A stretch of DNA of 14,918 nucleotides from Nitrospirota bacterium (GTDB taxonomy: Bacteria > Nitrospirota > Nitrospiria > Nitrospirales > NS-4): the NCBI GenBank assembly GCA_005877525.1, contig VBON01000016.1, forward strand, positions 1-14,918, read 5' to 3'. Position numbers and translations under genes: made by a program. Position 1 is the first letter of the stretch, and the number at the start of each line of letters is the position of its first letter. This document shows positions 1 through 6,503 of this stretch, one piece after another. The notes under the pieces were generated by a model. It was not told where the DNA came from, did not search any database, and was given only the letters and a program-made list of their open reading frames with translations.

Positions 1-1264
1 CACGCCCTGTGAGGTCGATCATCGCCCTGTCGCCCAAGATGAGACGCAGCGCGAGCAGCGCCTGGGGGTCGGCGCCATAGTGGTAGTCGCGGTCGCCCGT
101 GCGGTGGATGCTGCCAGCCGCGCCGTAGCCGGCACCACCGAGGGCGGTGCCCTGGAGAGCCACGGCCCGCGACAGCCATGTCTGCCAGGTTGTACCCAGC
201 GAGAGAGCCGCGCTCGAGACGCGAAATACCTGTGGCGATATATAGTCGTAGCTCCCATAGAGACCCCACACCCCACGTGTTGAGTTGCCGGACTCGTAGC
301 TAGTTCCAATAAGGAGCCCGCGGGTGTCAATACTCTCGAAAGTATTGGAGGTGACCGCGGTGAGATGGAAGTCAAAGTAGTCGAAGGGACGACTGTAAGT
401 ATAGCCGGGTTTCCCGGGGAGCCCGTAGGCAAAAGAGAAGTCTGCGATCCCTCCATGTTCTCTGACGGTGTCTGATACGTTGTGACTGCTCGTGGTCAGC
501 GTTCCACCGATCTGAAAGCGCGTGAAGATGGCCGGATCGTGGCTTGGGAACACCGCGTCGAACCGGTTGCCGAAGACCAAACGGTTGAAGCCGGTAGGCG
601 GCGAGATCAGTGCCGCGCCAAGCTCTCGCCAGAACCCGGGCTTCTCGCCGCCATACTCGAGCAGCAGGCTGGCCATGCGGAAGAGCGGCTCGCCGAAAAA
701 ACTTCCGCCGAAGGTGGTCGCGACCTGGTCATTGATCGAGGGTGCCGTCTTTTCACCCCCCAGTTCCCAAAGAAAACTGCCAGCGGCGGTATAGAATAAC
801 GATTCCCAGAAGTTGAGGCCGGCCGATCGCGCGAAGCCGTAGTAGATCGTGCCGCTGTAGGGATGCAGGAACTGATTTGTGGAGAACTGGTCGTTGTCGA
901 TGACCCACTTCGAATCGGTCAAGTGCTTCCAGAACGTGTTGCCATTCGTGCGGTATACATCCTTTGGATCGGTGTGGTGCCGGTCGTACCAGTTAAGCAG
1001 GATGAGATATCCGATGATCTCAACTCCGGGAATGACGTAGCTTCTACCTTCCCGTGTCTCCCAGTTTAGACGGGACTTGGGCACCTGAGAGGGCGGCGGC
1101 GTCGGAGCTGACTCCGCAGGTGCAGGCGACACTGGTGGGTTCGTTGAGCCAGGCTCCTCGGGGAAGCCCACGCCCGGCGTCGCAAGGCAGAGCACCAGGG
1201 CGACGGGCAGCGCCCATCGAAATTCGCCGCCGTAGCGGGATTGATGTACTCTTTGAGTGTCCAT
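1..1264 (-). CDS. DUF3943-family exported protein, C-terminus beyond window
   Basis: An uninterrupted frame of 421 codons runs on the minus strand from an ATG at 1264 off the left edge. Residues 17-34 form a hydrophobic stretch after a basic N-terminus (signal peptide), and 38-62 are a Pro/Ala/Ser-rich linker. From about 108 comes a block I recognise as DUF3943: FWKHLTDSKWVIDNDQFSTN, then HPYSGTIYY, ARSAGLNFWES, a W-E-L-G-G-E stretch and PSINDQ, up to about residue 190. Beyond 240 the sequence alternates aromatic and polar residues and is rich in Gly/Tyr/Ser, as in outer-membrane beta-strands. Family function is unknown; an outer-membrane location is inferred. It is transcribed divergently from the dehydrogenase at 1530. 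The Shine-Dalgarno before 1264 (AGAGAG) is weak, so the exact start is less certain than the frame. Confidence 0.85.
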   Translation of the reverse strand, partial: MDTQRVHQSRYGGEFRWALPVALVLCLATPGVGFPEEPGSTNPPVSPAPAESAPTPPPSQVPKSRLNWETREGRSYVIPGVEIIGYLILLNWYDRHHTDPKDVYRTNGNTFWKHLTDSKWVIDNDQFSTNQFLHPYSGTIYYGFARSAGLNFWESLFYTAAGSFLWELGGEKTAPSINDQVATTFGGSFFGEPLFRMASLLLEYGGEKPGFWRELGAALISPPTGFNRLVFGNRFDAVFPSHDPAIFTRFQIGGTLTTSSHNVSDTVREHGGIADFSFAYGLPGKPGYTYSRPFDYFDFHLTAVTSNTFESIDTRGLLIGTSYESGNSTRGVWGLYGSYDYISPQVFRVSSAALSLGTTWQTWLSRAVALQGTALGGAGYGAAGSIHRTGDRDYHYGADPQALLALRLILGDRAMIDLTGR

Positions 1265-1484
1265 AGTTTCTCTCTGGACAGGTGATCCGGCGCAGCTTAA
1301 CTAAGTACCTAGGCAAAAATCAATGATACTCTAGGGAAAAAGCGTGTTCCGTCCTACGTCGGAGGGGCCTAAGAGCTTGCAAGTTGCCATAGAAGTCAGA
1401 ATGGAACAGGTAAGGCAGAGCCTTTCTTTTATCGGGACCTGCGCCTTCCTCATTAAGGGAGATCCGCATGCGACGATGCTGCCT

Positions 1485-1518
1485 GAGTACGTTCCTGATA
1501 TTGGGAAGCGAGTACGTT
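1485..1518. repeat. 9-bp direct repeat GAGTACGTT in the 5' leader of the dehydrogenase gene
   Basis: GAGTACGTT occurs at 1485-1493 and again at 1510-1518, 25 bp apart start to start, the second copy touching the AGGAGG ribosome binding site (1519-1523 region). Two helical turns is 21 bp, so the spacing is near but not exactly in phase. It could be a regulator site or chance. Confidence 0.3.
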
Positions 1519-1529
1519 AGGAGGGCACA

Positions 1530-2444
1530 ATGTCGCTGCCGACCGTATCGACGTCAACAAGAATCGGCTGGATAGGCCTGGGCGTAATGGGAGCGCCCAT
1601 GTGTGGGCACCTGTTGCGTCAAGGCCATCCTGTGACGGTGTTCACGAGAACCCCATCGAAGGCTGCCTCGGTCCTAGCCAAAGGTGCGAAATGGGTAGAG
1701 TCTCCCCTGGCGGTCGCCGAAGCTTCCGAGGTTGTCTTCACGATGGTCAGTTCTCCCTTGGATGTTCGTCAGGTATATCTCGGGGAGGCAGGACTGCTGA
1801 AGGGAGCGCGGTCGGGCAGCCTTCTCGTCGACATGACAACGAGTGCCCCGAGCCTCGCCCGTGAAATCTTTAAGGCGGCTCGATCTCGAGGCATGCAGAG
1901 CATTGATGCGCCGGTCTCCGGTGGCGACGTTGGCGCGAGAGAGGCGACGCTGTCAATTATGATCGGTGGCGAAGAGGAGGCTGTGGATGCAATCGTCCCG
2001 TTGTTGGGCGCGCTTGGCCGCAGTATTGTCCGTCAGGGCGGACCCGGTATGGGACAGCAAGCCAAACTATGCAACCAAATCGTCATCGCGGGGACGATGG
2101 TAGGCGTTTGCGAGAGCCTGGTCTATGGCTACAAGGCCGGACTGAATTTGGAGACAATGCTCGCATCGATCACCACCGGCGCCGCAGCCTGCTGGACACT
2201 TACCAATTTGGCTCCCCGTATTCTTCGGCGCAATTTCAACCCAGGGTTCTTGGTAGATCATTTTTTGAAAGATATGGGGATTGCGCTCGACGAAGCAGCC
2301 CAAATGGGTCTTGTCCTACCGGGACTGGCGCTTGTGCAGCAGTTGTATTTTGCGGTCCAGTCGCAAGGGCATGGCAAATCGGGGACGCACGCGCTGATAC
2401 TGGCGCTTGAGCGTCTTTCGAACACGGAGATCGAGCCGCGGTGA
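1530..2444 (+). CDS. NAD(P)-dependent beta-hydroxyacid dehydrogenase (3-hydroxyisobutyrate dehydrogenase / GLYR family)
   Basis: 304 residues, the normal family length. The N-terminal Rossmann domain has IGLGVMG at 15-21 (glycines 16, 18, 21). After beta-2 comes FTRTPSK (38-44), where R40, T41 and K44 resemble the NRTxxK pocket that favours NADP in glyoxylate/succinic semialdehyde reductases. The substrate loop DAPVSGG is at 126-132. The catalytic lysine is K179 in GQQAKLCNQ, with N182 at the usual position, and an all-alpha C-terminal domain follows. The enzyme should reversibly reduce a short semialdehyde or 2-/3-oxoacid in the cytoplasm. The substrate cannot be fixed from sequence: glyoxylate, tartronate semialdehyde, succinic semialdehyde and hydroxyisobutyrate are all possible. 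The ATG at 1530 sits 6-7 nt after GGAGG. The gene stands alone, with 263 bp before the next gene. Confidence 0.9.
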   Translation: MSLPTVSTSTRIGWIGLGVMGAPMCGHLLRQGHPVTVFTRTPSKAASVLAKGAKWVESPLAVAEASEVVFTMVSSPLDVRQVYLGEAGLLKGARSGSLLVDMTTSAPSLAREIFKAARSRGMQSIDAPVSGGDVGAREATLSIMIGGEEEAVDAIVPLLGALGRSIVRQGGPGMGQQAKLCNQIVIAGTMVGVCESLVYGYKAGLNLETMLASITTGAAACWTLTNLAPRILRRNFNPGFLVDHFLKDMGIALDEAAQMGLVLPGLALVQQLYFAVQSQGHGKSGTHALILALERLSNTEIEPR

Positions 2445-2707
2445 GCGCATTTTGCAGAAAAAGACAAGGCTAGACCGCCCTGGCAGGGATGGCTTGCTTT
2501 CTTTATCTGGGGTATGGTACTTGTCAAGTGCCATCTTTGCGGGGCGGGGATGGCAACGAGTACGAAGGCCCCTGGACCCGATGTTGCCTTGCGGCTAGGA
2601 ATCTGCACGGAAGCCAGTTCTGACCGGCATGTGTTACCCGTCCCGGCTGTCATTTCCGCTCTTTCCCGCATCCTCAAGACATCATCATTTCGTAGACAGG
2701 AGGAAGT

Positions 2708-3034
2708 ATGAGCGCTAAGTTGTACGTCGGCGGATTGCCTTATGCGGTAACTGAACAGCAACTCCAAGATCTGTTCGCGGCGCATGGGACCGTCGTTTCG
2801 GCCAAAGTGATTACGGACAAGTACACGGGACAGTCGCGGGGATTCGGCTTCGTGGAGATGTCATCGCCGGAAGAGGCGAAGAAGGCCATTACGGCACTCA
2901 ATGGAACTCAGTTAGATGGGCGCTCGTTGACCGTGAACGAGGCCAAACCCCAAGAGAACCGGGCCTCCGGCGGCTCGCGTTTTGGTGGCGGGGGCGGGGG
3001 CGGCGGTCGAAGCGACCGCGGCGGCCGCTTCTAG
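2708..3034 (+). CDS. RRM-domain RNA-binding protein with glycine-rich tail
   Basis: 108 residues. One RNA-recognition motif covers about residues 3-81. RNP2 is LYVGGL (5-10) and RNP1 is RGFGFVEM (44-51); the aromatic residues Y6, F46 and F48 are the expected RNA-stacking positions. Residues 86-108 form a Gly/Arg/Ser tail that includes an eight-glycine run. This is the build of the small bacterial RRM proteins (cyanobacterial Rbp type), which bind single-stranded RNA and are often cold-responsive. Role here is inferred: RNA chaperone or mRNA stability factor. A strong AGGAGG lies 4 nt before the ATG. The 263-bp space upstream leaves room for a long 5' leader, as cold-inducible genes often have, but I could not identify a convincing promoter in it. 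A GC-rich hairpin follows the stop codon. Confidence 0.93.
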   Translation: MSAKLYVGGLPYAVTEQQLQDLFAAHGTVVSAKVITDKYTGQSRGFGFVEMSSPEEAKKAITALNGTQLDGRSLTVNEAKPQENRASGGSRFGGGGGGGGRSDRGGRF

Positions 3035-3054
3035 GTTCGAAAGACGACGCAAAC

Positions 3055-3084
3055 GAGGGCCGCGCCCAATCGGGGGCGGCCCTC
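3055..3084 (+). terminator. GC-rich hairpin after the RRM gene
   Basis: A perfect 9-bp stem, GAGGGCCGC (3055-3063) against GCGGCCCTC (3076-3084), with a 12-nt loop, begins 20 nt after the stop codon. No U-tract follows, so it is either a weak intrinsic terminator or an mRNA 3'-end stabiliser. Its outer stem GAGGGCCG is the same as in the terminator after the HU gene. Confidence 0.55.
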
Positions 3085-3162
3085 CGCATCTGCCCGTGTC
3101 ATAAATGCCCGGATACCCATCCGGCAACTCTCTTCATGACCCTTCAGTAGGCCATCCTTCAC

Positions 3163-3191
3163 TTGACAGCTCTGTTGCGAGCCGTTAGCGT
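3163..3191 (+). promoter_or_regulatory. Candidate sigma70-type promoter for ligD
   Basis: A perfect -35 box TTGACA (3163-3168), a 17-bp spacer and a weaker -10 box TAGCGT (3186-3191). The predicted start of transcription near 3198 lies only about 8 nt before the GTG at 3206, so the transcript would have almost no leader; this agrees with the lack of a clear Shine-Dalgarno sequence. Confidence 0.45.
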
Positions 3192-3205
3192 GAGAACACA
3201 CTATC

Positions 3206-5314
3206 GTGGCGTCTCTCGCAACACGACGTTCGTCCCAACCTAAGTCCCTCTCCCGCTGGCATGCGAACGCGCAGGATCTGCGTCCGATGCTGGCAGCTCT
3301 GGAAGAAGCTCCACTCTTGGACCCTCAGCTCATCTATGAACCGAAGTATGATGGCATTCGTGCGCTGGTGGAGGTGCTGCCTGGGCACGACCGAGGAGGG
3401 GTAACGATCTGGTCTCGCCTGGGAAATGACAAGACCTCTCAATTCCCGGAGCTTGTGCAGCGGCTCGATGCCTTCCGCCGCAGACTGAAGGCGCCAGTCC
3501 TGCTGGATGGAGAGATCGTGGCCCTGGATGAGACCGGCGAGCCGGCAGGATTTCAGCAACTTCAGGGCCGGATCCATCTTGCCGAGCGCGCGGGCGTTCG
3601 GGATGCTGGAGGTCCTAAGGTCGCCGTCGCTCTGATTGTCTTCGATGTGCTTCGTGATGGACAGGAAGATCTGCGGACGCTTCCCTTAACCACCCGCCGC
3701 GCGCGTTTGGAAAGAATCGTCGGCACGGCCGGAGGCGGGGCGCTTCGACTCAGCGAATTCGTACCGGCGGATGGACGCCTCCTCTATCAACAGGCCCTGG
3801 CGCATGGCTGGGAAGGGCTCATTGCCAAGACTGCCGAATCCCCTTATCGCACCGGGCGTCGAAGTGCAGAGTGGCGAAAGCTCAAGATCGTGAAGCGGCA
3901 GGAGTTCGTCATCGGCGGATGGACAGAGCCTCGCGATTCGCGGCCGTTTTTTGGCGCTCTGTTGCTGGGCGTGTATGAGGGTACCGTGTTGCGCTACACC
4001 GGTCATACGGGCACCGGATTCAGTCACGCAGAGCTGGCGCGCGTCTATAAGCTGCTGCGCAAGATTGAGACCCCCACGTGTCCGTTTCAACCTCGGCCGA
4101 AAACCAATGAGCGGCCGCATTGGACGGAACCGAGCCTGGTGGCAGAAATTAAATTCACGGAATGGACCACCGATGGCAGACTACGCCATCCGACCTATCT
4201 GGGAATCCGCGAGGATGTGAAACCGGAGGCCGTCCGGCGGGAGCCGACACCCCTGCTGGATCATGTGTCGGCGGTCCGCGAGCGCGGCCAGATGCGCAGC
4301 CACGTCGAACCACTCACCAGGGATAAACGCGAGCAGCCTGCGGCGGACAAGGCGATCGATGGCCTCCTTCAGCAGCTCACACAGATCGAAGAGAAGGGTG
4401 CGGCTGGCGTCCTTCTGCTGCCGGGCGGACATCGCCTGCAGGTCGGCAATCTCCAAAAGATTTTTTGGCCGTCCTTGCGGTTGACGAAGGGTGATCTCAT
4501 GCGCTACTACGTGCGCATGTCGTCGGTGCTGCTTCCCGCCGTTCGCGACCGCCCGCTGGTGATGAAGCGTTTTCCGAACGGCGTAAATGCCCCTGCGTTT
4601 TATCAGCAACGTGCTCCCGAACAAGTGCCCCCGGACGTGCGCGTCGAGGTCTTGCCGAGCGATCCAGAAGTTCCCAGCCGCCTCATCGGTGGATCTCTGA
4701 TAACGCTCCTATATATGACTCAACTCGCGGTGATCTCCCAGGACCCCTGGTTCTCGCGCGTGCAATCACCGGACTTTGCAGATTATGTAGCTTTGGATTT
4801 GGATCCCATGCCGGGGGTGACATTCCCCCGCGTGCTTGATGTGGCCCGCTGGATTCGGGACGAACTCGTCCGATTCAGCATTCCGAATGTTCCCAAGACA
4901 TCGGGAGCGACCGGCATGCACATCTATATCCCCTTACCTCGAAAGACCACTTATGAAACAGGACGTCTCTTTTGCCAGGTCATCGCGACAATGGTCGCGA
5001 GCAAGCATCCGAAAGTCGCCACGGTCGTGCGTTCAATAGGAGACCGGGGCCGCAAAGTGTATGTGGACTATCTTCAAAACATTGAGGGGAAGACGCTGGC
5101 TACCGCTTACAGCGCCCGAGCCAGCGAATTCGCGGGAGCCTCGGCGCCTCTGACCTGGAAGGAAGTGGACGACGGACTTGATCCGCGAGACCTGACAATC
5201 CTGACTTTACCGCGACGCGTAGAGGCTGTCGGAGATCTCTGGGCCCCGCTTCGCTCTTCATCAGGAGCAGACCTTCGCGCGGTCCTCGAAAGATTTTCAT
5301 CGCAATCCGCATGA
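3206..5314 (+). CDS. ligD: ATP-dependent DNA ligase LigD, ligase-polymerase form
   Basis: 702 residues from a GTG start. LigD repairs double-strand breaks by end joining, normally recruited by Ku. The adenylation domain comes first: motif I EPKYDGIRA with nucleotide-accepting K47, LLDGE with E103, EGLIAK (203-208), WRKLK (223-227). An OB-fold follows to about 345, with PSLVAEIKFTEWTTDGRLRHP. A linker leads to the primase-polymerase domain from about 408. Its metal-binding residues are D531 and D533 in DLDP and D621 in VYVDY, with KTSGATGMH (564-572) ending in H572. The D533-H572 and D533-D621 gaps of 39 and 88 match what I recall for Pseudomonas LigD. There is no 3'-phosphoesterase domain. 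Ligase-then-polymerase order resembles the Bacillus form. No ku gene lies in the window. The GTG is chosen because the frame before the ligase core leaves no better site; its Shine-Dalgarno is poor. Confidence 0.95.
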   Translation: MASLATRRSSQPKSLSRWHANAQDLRPMLAALEEAPLLDPQLIYEPKYDGIRALVEVLPGHDRGGVTIWSRLGNDKTSQFPELVQRLDAFRRRLKAPVLLDGEIVALDETGEPAGFQQLQGRIHLAERAGVRDAGGPKVAVALIVFDVLRDGQEDLRTLPLTTRRARLERIVGTAGGGALRLSEFVPADGRLLYQQALAHGWEGLIAKTAESPYRTGRRSAEWRKLKIVKRQEFVIGGWTEPRDSRPFFGALLLGVYEGTVLRYTGHTGTGFSHAELARVYKLLRKIETPTCPFQPRPKTNERPHWTEPSLVAEIKFTEWTTDGRLRHPTYLGIREDVKPEAVRREPTPLLDHVSAVRERGQMRSHVEPLTRDKREQPAADKAIDGLLQQLTQIEEKGAAGVLLLPGGHRLQVGNLQKIFWPSLRLTKGDLMRYYVRMSSVLLPAVRDRPLVMKRFPNGVNAPAFYQQRAPEQVPPDVRVEVLPSDPEVPSRLIGGSLITLLYMTQLAVISQDPWFSRVQSPDFADYVALDLDPMPGVTFPRVLDVARWIRDELVRFSIPNVPKTSGATGMHIYIPLPRKTTYETGRLFCQVIATMVASKHPKVATVVRSIGDRGRKVYVDYLQNIEGKTLATAYSARASEFAGASAPLTWKEVDDGLDPRDLTILTLPRRVEAVGDLWAPLRSSSGADLRAVLERFSSQSA

Positions 5315-5663
5315 TGTTTTTTGGATTTGTCAAGTCAGAGTTTGCCTGATACGCTGGGCTTAAAAAAAACCGCATTCTTTCTTCTTGCATTCTCGCTCAT
5401 CCTTCGGTAGAGTCAGCGCCGTTTGCCGCATATAACGTGGGCCGGATGCCATTCCGAGTTTATTTTATCTAGGGACTGGCTAGTAGCTCTTAGGTAGGTG
5501 TCTGCATCACCAACCAATCACTTCTCTCGCATGCGCCGCCACCCGGAGTCTGATTGCCGCCTACGGTGAACACGTGGAAGGAGAAAGAAGAAACAGAATC
5601 TTGGAATAAGGGTTCGAGATCTAATGGGCTGCAATGCGGCTCTATAACCGAAAGGAGTGGAGT
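5315..5663. other. 349-bp gene-free region between ligD and the HU gene
   Basis: I find no convincing gene here on either strand and no tRNA; a GGGTTCGAGATC stretch near 5610 resembles a tRNA T-loop, but its flanks do not pair. There are A/T-rich tracts at 5316-5322 and 5362-5369, no clear ligD terminator, and one possible promoter (5385-5413). The HU transcript may have a long leader. Confidence 0.6.
5385..5413 (+). promoter_or_regulatory. Possible sigma70-type promoter for the HU gene
   Basis: TTGCAT (5385-5390), 17 bp, TAGAGT (5408-5413). Both boxes match the consensus at four of six positions. The leader to the HU start would be about 245 nt. A nearer TATAAC at 5431-5436 has no matching -35 box, so promoter assignment is tentative. 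Confidence 0.3.
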
Positions 5664-5951
5664 ATGGGGAAAGCGATGACGAAGTCCCAGATTACCGATC
5701 ACCTGGCCGGTAAAGCGGGCATGACTAAGAAGGCGGCGGGGCAATTTCTTGACGACTTGGCTTCTCTGGCGCACAAAGAAGCGAAGAACACCTTTACGCT
5801 GCCGGGCCTTGGAAAGCTGGTCTTGATGAATCGGAAAGCTCGGATGGGACGAAACCCACAGACCGGGGAAGCCATTAAAATCCCGGCGAAACGGGTGGTG
5901 AAATTCAGGGTGGCGAAAGCCTGTAAGGACGCCGTCTTATTGAAGAAATAG
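5664..5951 (+). CDS. HU/IHF-family DNA-binding protein
   Basis: 95 residues, the usual HU length. It should dimerise and bend DNA as a nucleoid protein. Helices cover about 6-42 (KSQITDHLAGKAGMTKKAAGQFLDDL). The body strand FTLPGLGKLVL follows. The DNA-binding arm covers about 53-77: it has the signature GRNPQTGEAIKIPAKRVVKF at 62-81, with P65 as the intercalating proline at the arm tip. The tail is FRVAKACKDAVLLKK. I start at 5664 rather than the in-frame ATG 30 nt upstream because AAAGGAG (5651-5657) lies 6 nt before 5664 and the family begins with this helix. A strong terminator follows directly. Paralogues in these genomes are common, so it need not be the main HU. Confidence 0.93.
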   Translation: MGKAMTKSQITDHLAGKAGMTKKAAGQFLDDLASLAHKEAKNTFTLPGLGKLVLMNRKARMGRNPQTGEAIKIPAKRVVKFRVAKACKDAVLLKK

Positions 5952-5973
5952 TCGTCGATCTCTTAGGGATAAA

Positions 5974-6014
5974 AAGAGGGCCGGAAGGGATGCTTTCCGG
6001 CCCTCTTCCTTTTT
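5974..6014. terminator. Bidirectional intrinsic terminator between HU and arsC genes
   Basis: A 13-bp perfect stem, AAGAGGGCCGGAA (5974-5986) with TTCCGGCCCTCTT (5995-6007), closes an 8-nt loop. T's at 6010-6014 follow on the plus strand, and A's at 5971-5975 precede it, which read as a U-tract for transcripts from the minus strand. It ends HU transcription; its plus-strand T-tract runs into the arsC stop codon (TAA, 6015-6013). Confidence 0.9.
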
Positions 6015-6363
6015 AGAGAAGAGCCTTGACGTTTTCTGGGGGTCGTCCCATTACCGCTCGGTCGCCCTTTTCGATGATGGGCCGTTGAATGAGATCCGGA
6101 TAGACCACCATCAACCTGATCAATTCGTCATCAGAGAGCTCTTTCGTGTCCAACTGCAGTTGCTTGTATATCTCCTCCCCGGTCCGGAGAATCTCGCGTG
6201 GACTGACGCCGAGTTTCTTCACCAGCCGTCTCAGTGTCGCTACCGTGAGGGGAGCTCCAAAATAATCGACGGTGACGAAGGGAGTCTTGGCCGCGCGCAA
6301 GATCGCGAGGGTCTCGCGGCATTTCGAGCACGTCGGCTTTTGGTAGACGGTTAATTTGTCCAT
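6013..6363 (-). CDS. arsC: ArsC-family arsenate reductase (thioredoxin fold, glutaredoxin type)
   Basis: 116 residues. It has YQKPTCSKCR at 7-16, with the catalytic cysteine C12 and a second cysteine C15 that makes a CxxC. R60, R94 (in QRPII) and R107 (in GRPPENV) fall at the same residue numbers as the arsenate-binding arginines of E. coli plasmid R773 ArsC, and C12 also coincides. This is strong evidence for the arsenate reductase subfamily rather than Spx, which lacks this set. It would reduce arsenate to arsenite in the cytoplasm. Family members labelled ArsC are sometimes general thiol oxidoreductases, and no arsR, acr3 or arsB lies next to it, so a role in arsenic resistance is not certain. 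It has its own promoter (6389-6418) and converges on the HU gene with a shared terminator. Confidence 0.85.
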   Translation of the reverse strand: MDKLTVYQKPTCSKCRETLAILRAAKTPFVTVDYFGAPLTVATLRRLVKKLGVSPREILRTGEEIYKQLQLDTKELSDDELIRLMVVYPDLIQRPIIEKGDRAVMGRPPENVKALL

Positions 6364-6388
6364 GAGATGTCTTAAACCGATGAACTCT

Positions 6389-6418
6389 CTGATAGCAATG
6401 GCGATCGGGTATTGTCAA
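6389..6418 (-). promoter_or_regulatory. Predicted promoter of arsC
   Basis: Read on the minus strand: perfect -35 TTGACA (6418-6413), 18-bp spacer, -10 TATCAG (6394-6389). Transcription should begin near 6382, giving a leader of about 18 nt before the ATG at 6363. Confidence 0.55.
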
Positions 6419-6432
6419 GCGTCTTCGGTCCC

Positions 6433-6461
6433 TTGACCCCTATAGGATCGAGTGATATAGA
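6433..6461 (+). promoter_or_regulatory. Strong predicted promoter of the four-cysteine protein gene
   Basis: -35 TTGACC (6433-6438), exact 17-bp spacer, -10 TATAGA (6456-6461). Five and four of six positions match the sigma70 consensus. Transcription should start near 6468, about 36 nt before the ATG at 6504. Its -35 box lies 14 bp from that of the divergent arsC promoter. Confidence 0.65.
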
Positions 6462-6503
6462 TTCAGCGCGGCCGCGAGGGTTGCTTGCGGTCGGGGGGAC
6501 CGG

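Noticed and set aside
329..348. Inverted repeat CAATACT...AGTATTG
   Set aside because: A perfect 7-bp inverted repeat with a 6-nt centre, but it lies inside the DUF3943 coding frame (Asn-Thr-Phe-Glu-Ser-Ile), and one short palindrome in this length is expected by chance.
482..799. Plus-strand ORF of 105 codons opposite the DUF3943 gene
   Set aside because: It lies wholly antisense to the recognisable DUF3943 frame and has no ribosome site or protein-like pattern.
1401..1520. 39-codon ORF (MEQVRQSL...) upstream of the dehydrogenase
   Set aside because: No ribosome binding site, no recognisable protein character, and it runs through the 9-bp repeats and the Shine-Dalgarno of the next gene.
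2514..2711. 65-codon ORF with CHLCG ending in an ATGA overlap with the RRM start
   Set aside because: The overlap looks like coupling, but GGGGT only 3 nt before the ATG is poorly placed, codon choice is unlike neighbours, and no family is evident; the region is better read as the RRM leader.
3109..3124. Hairpin CCGGAT-ACCC-ATCCGG downstream of the RRM gene
   Set aside because: Only 6 bp, no T-tract, and a larger hairpin already lies just upstream; not enough to call a second terminator.
5600..5625. tRNA-like T-loop GGGTTCGAGATC
   Set aside because: The flanking bases (AAGGG and TCTAA) do not pair and no acceptor or anticodon stem can be built around it.
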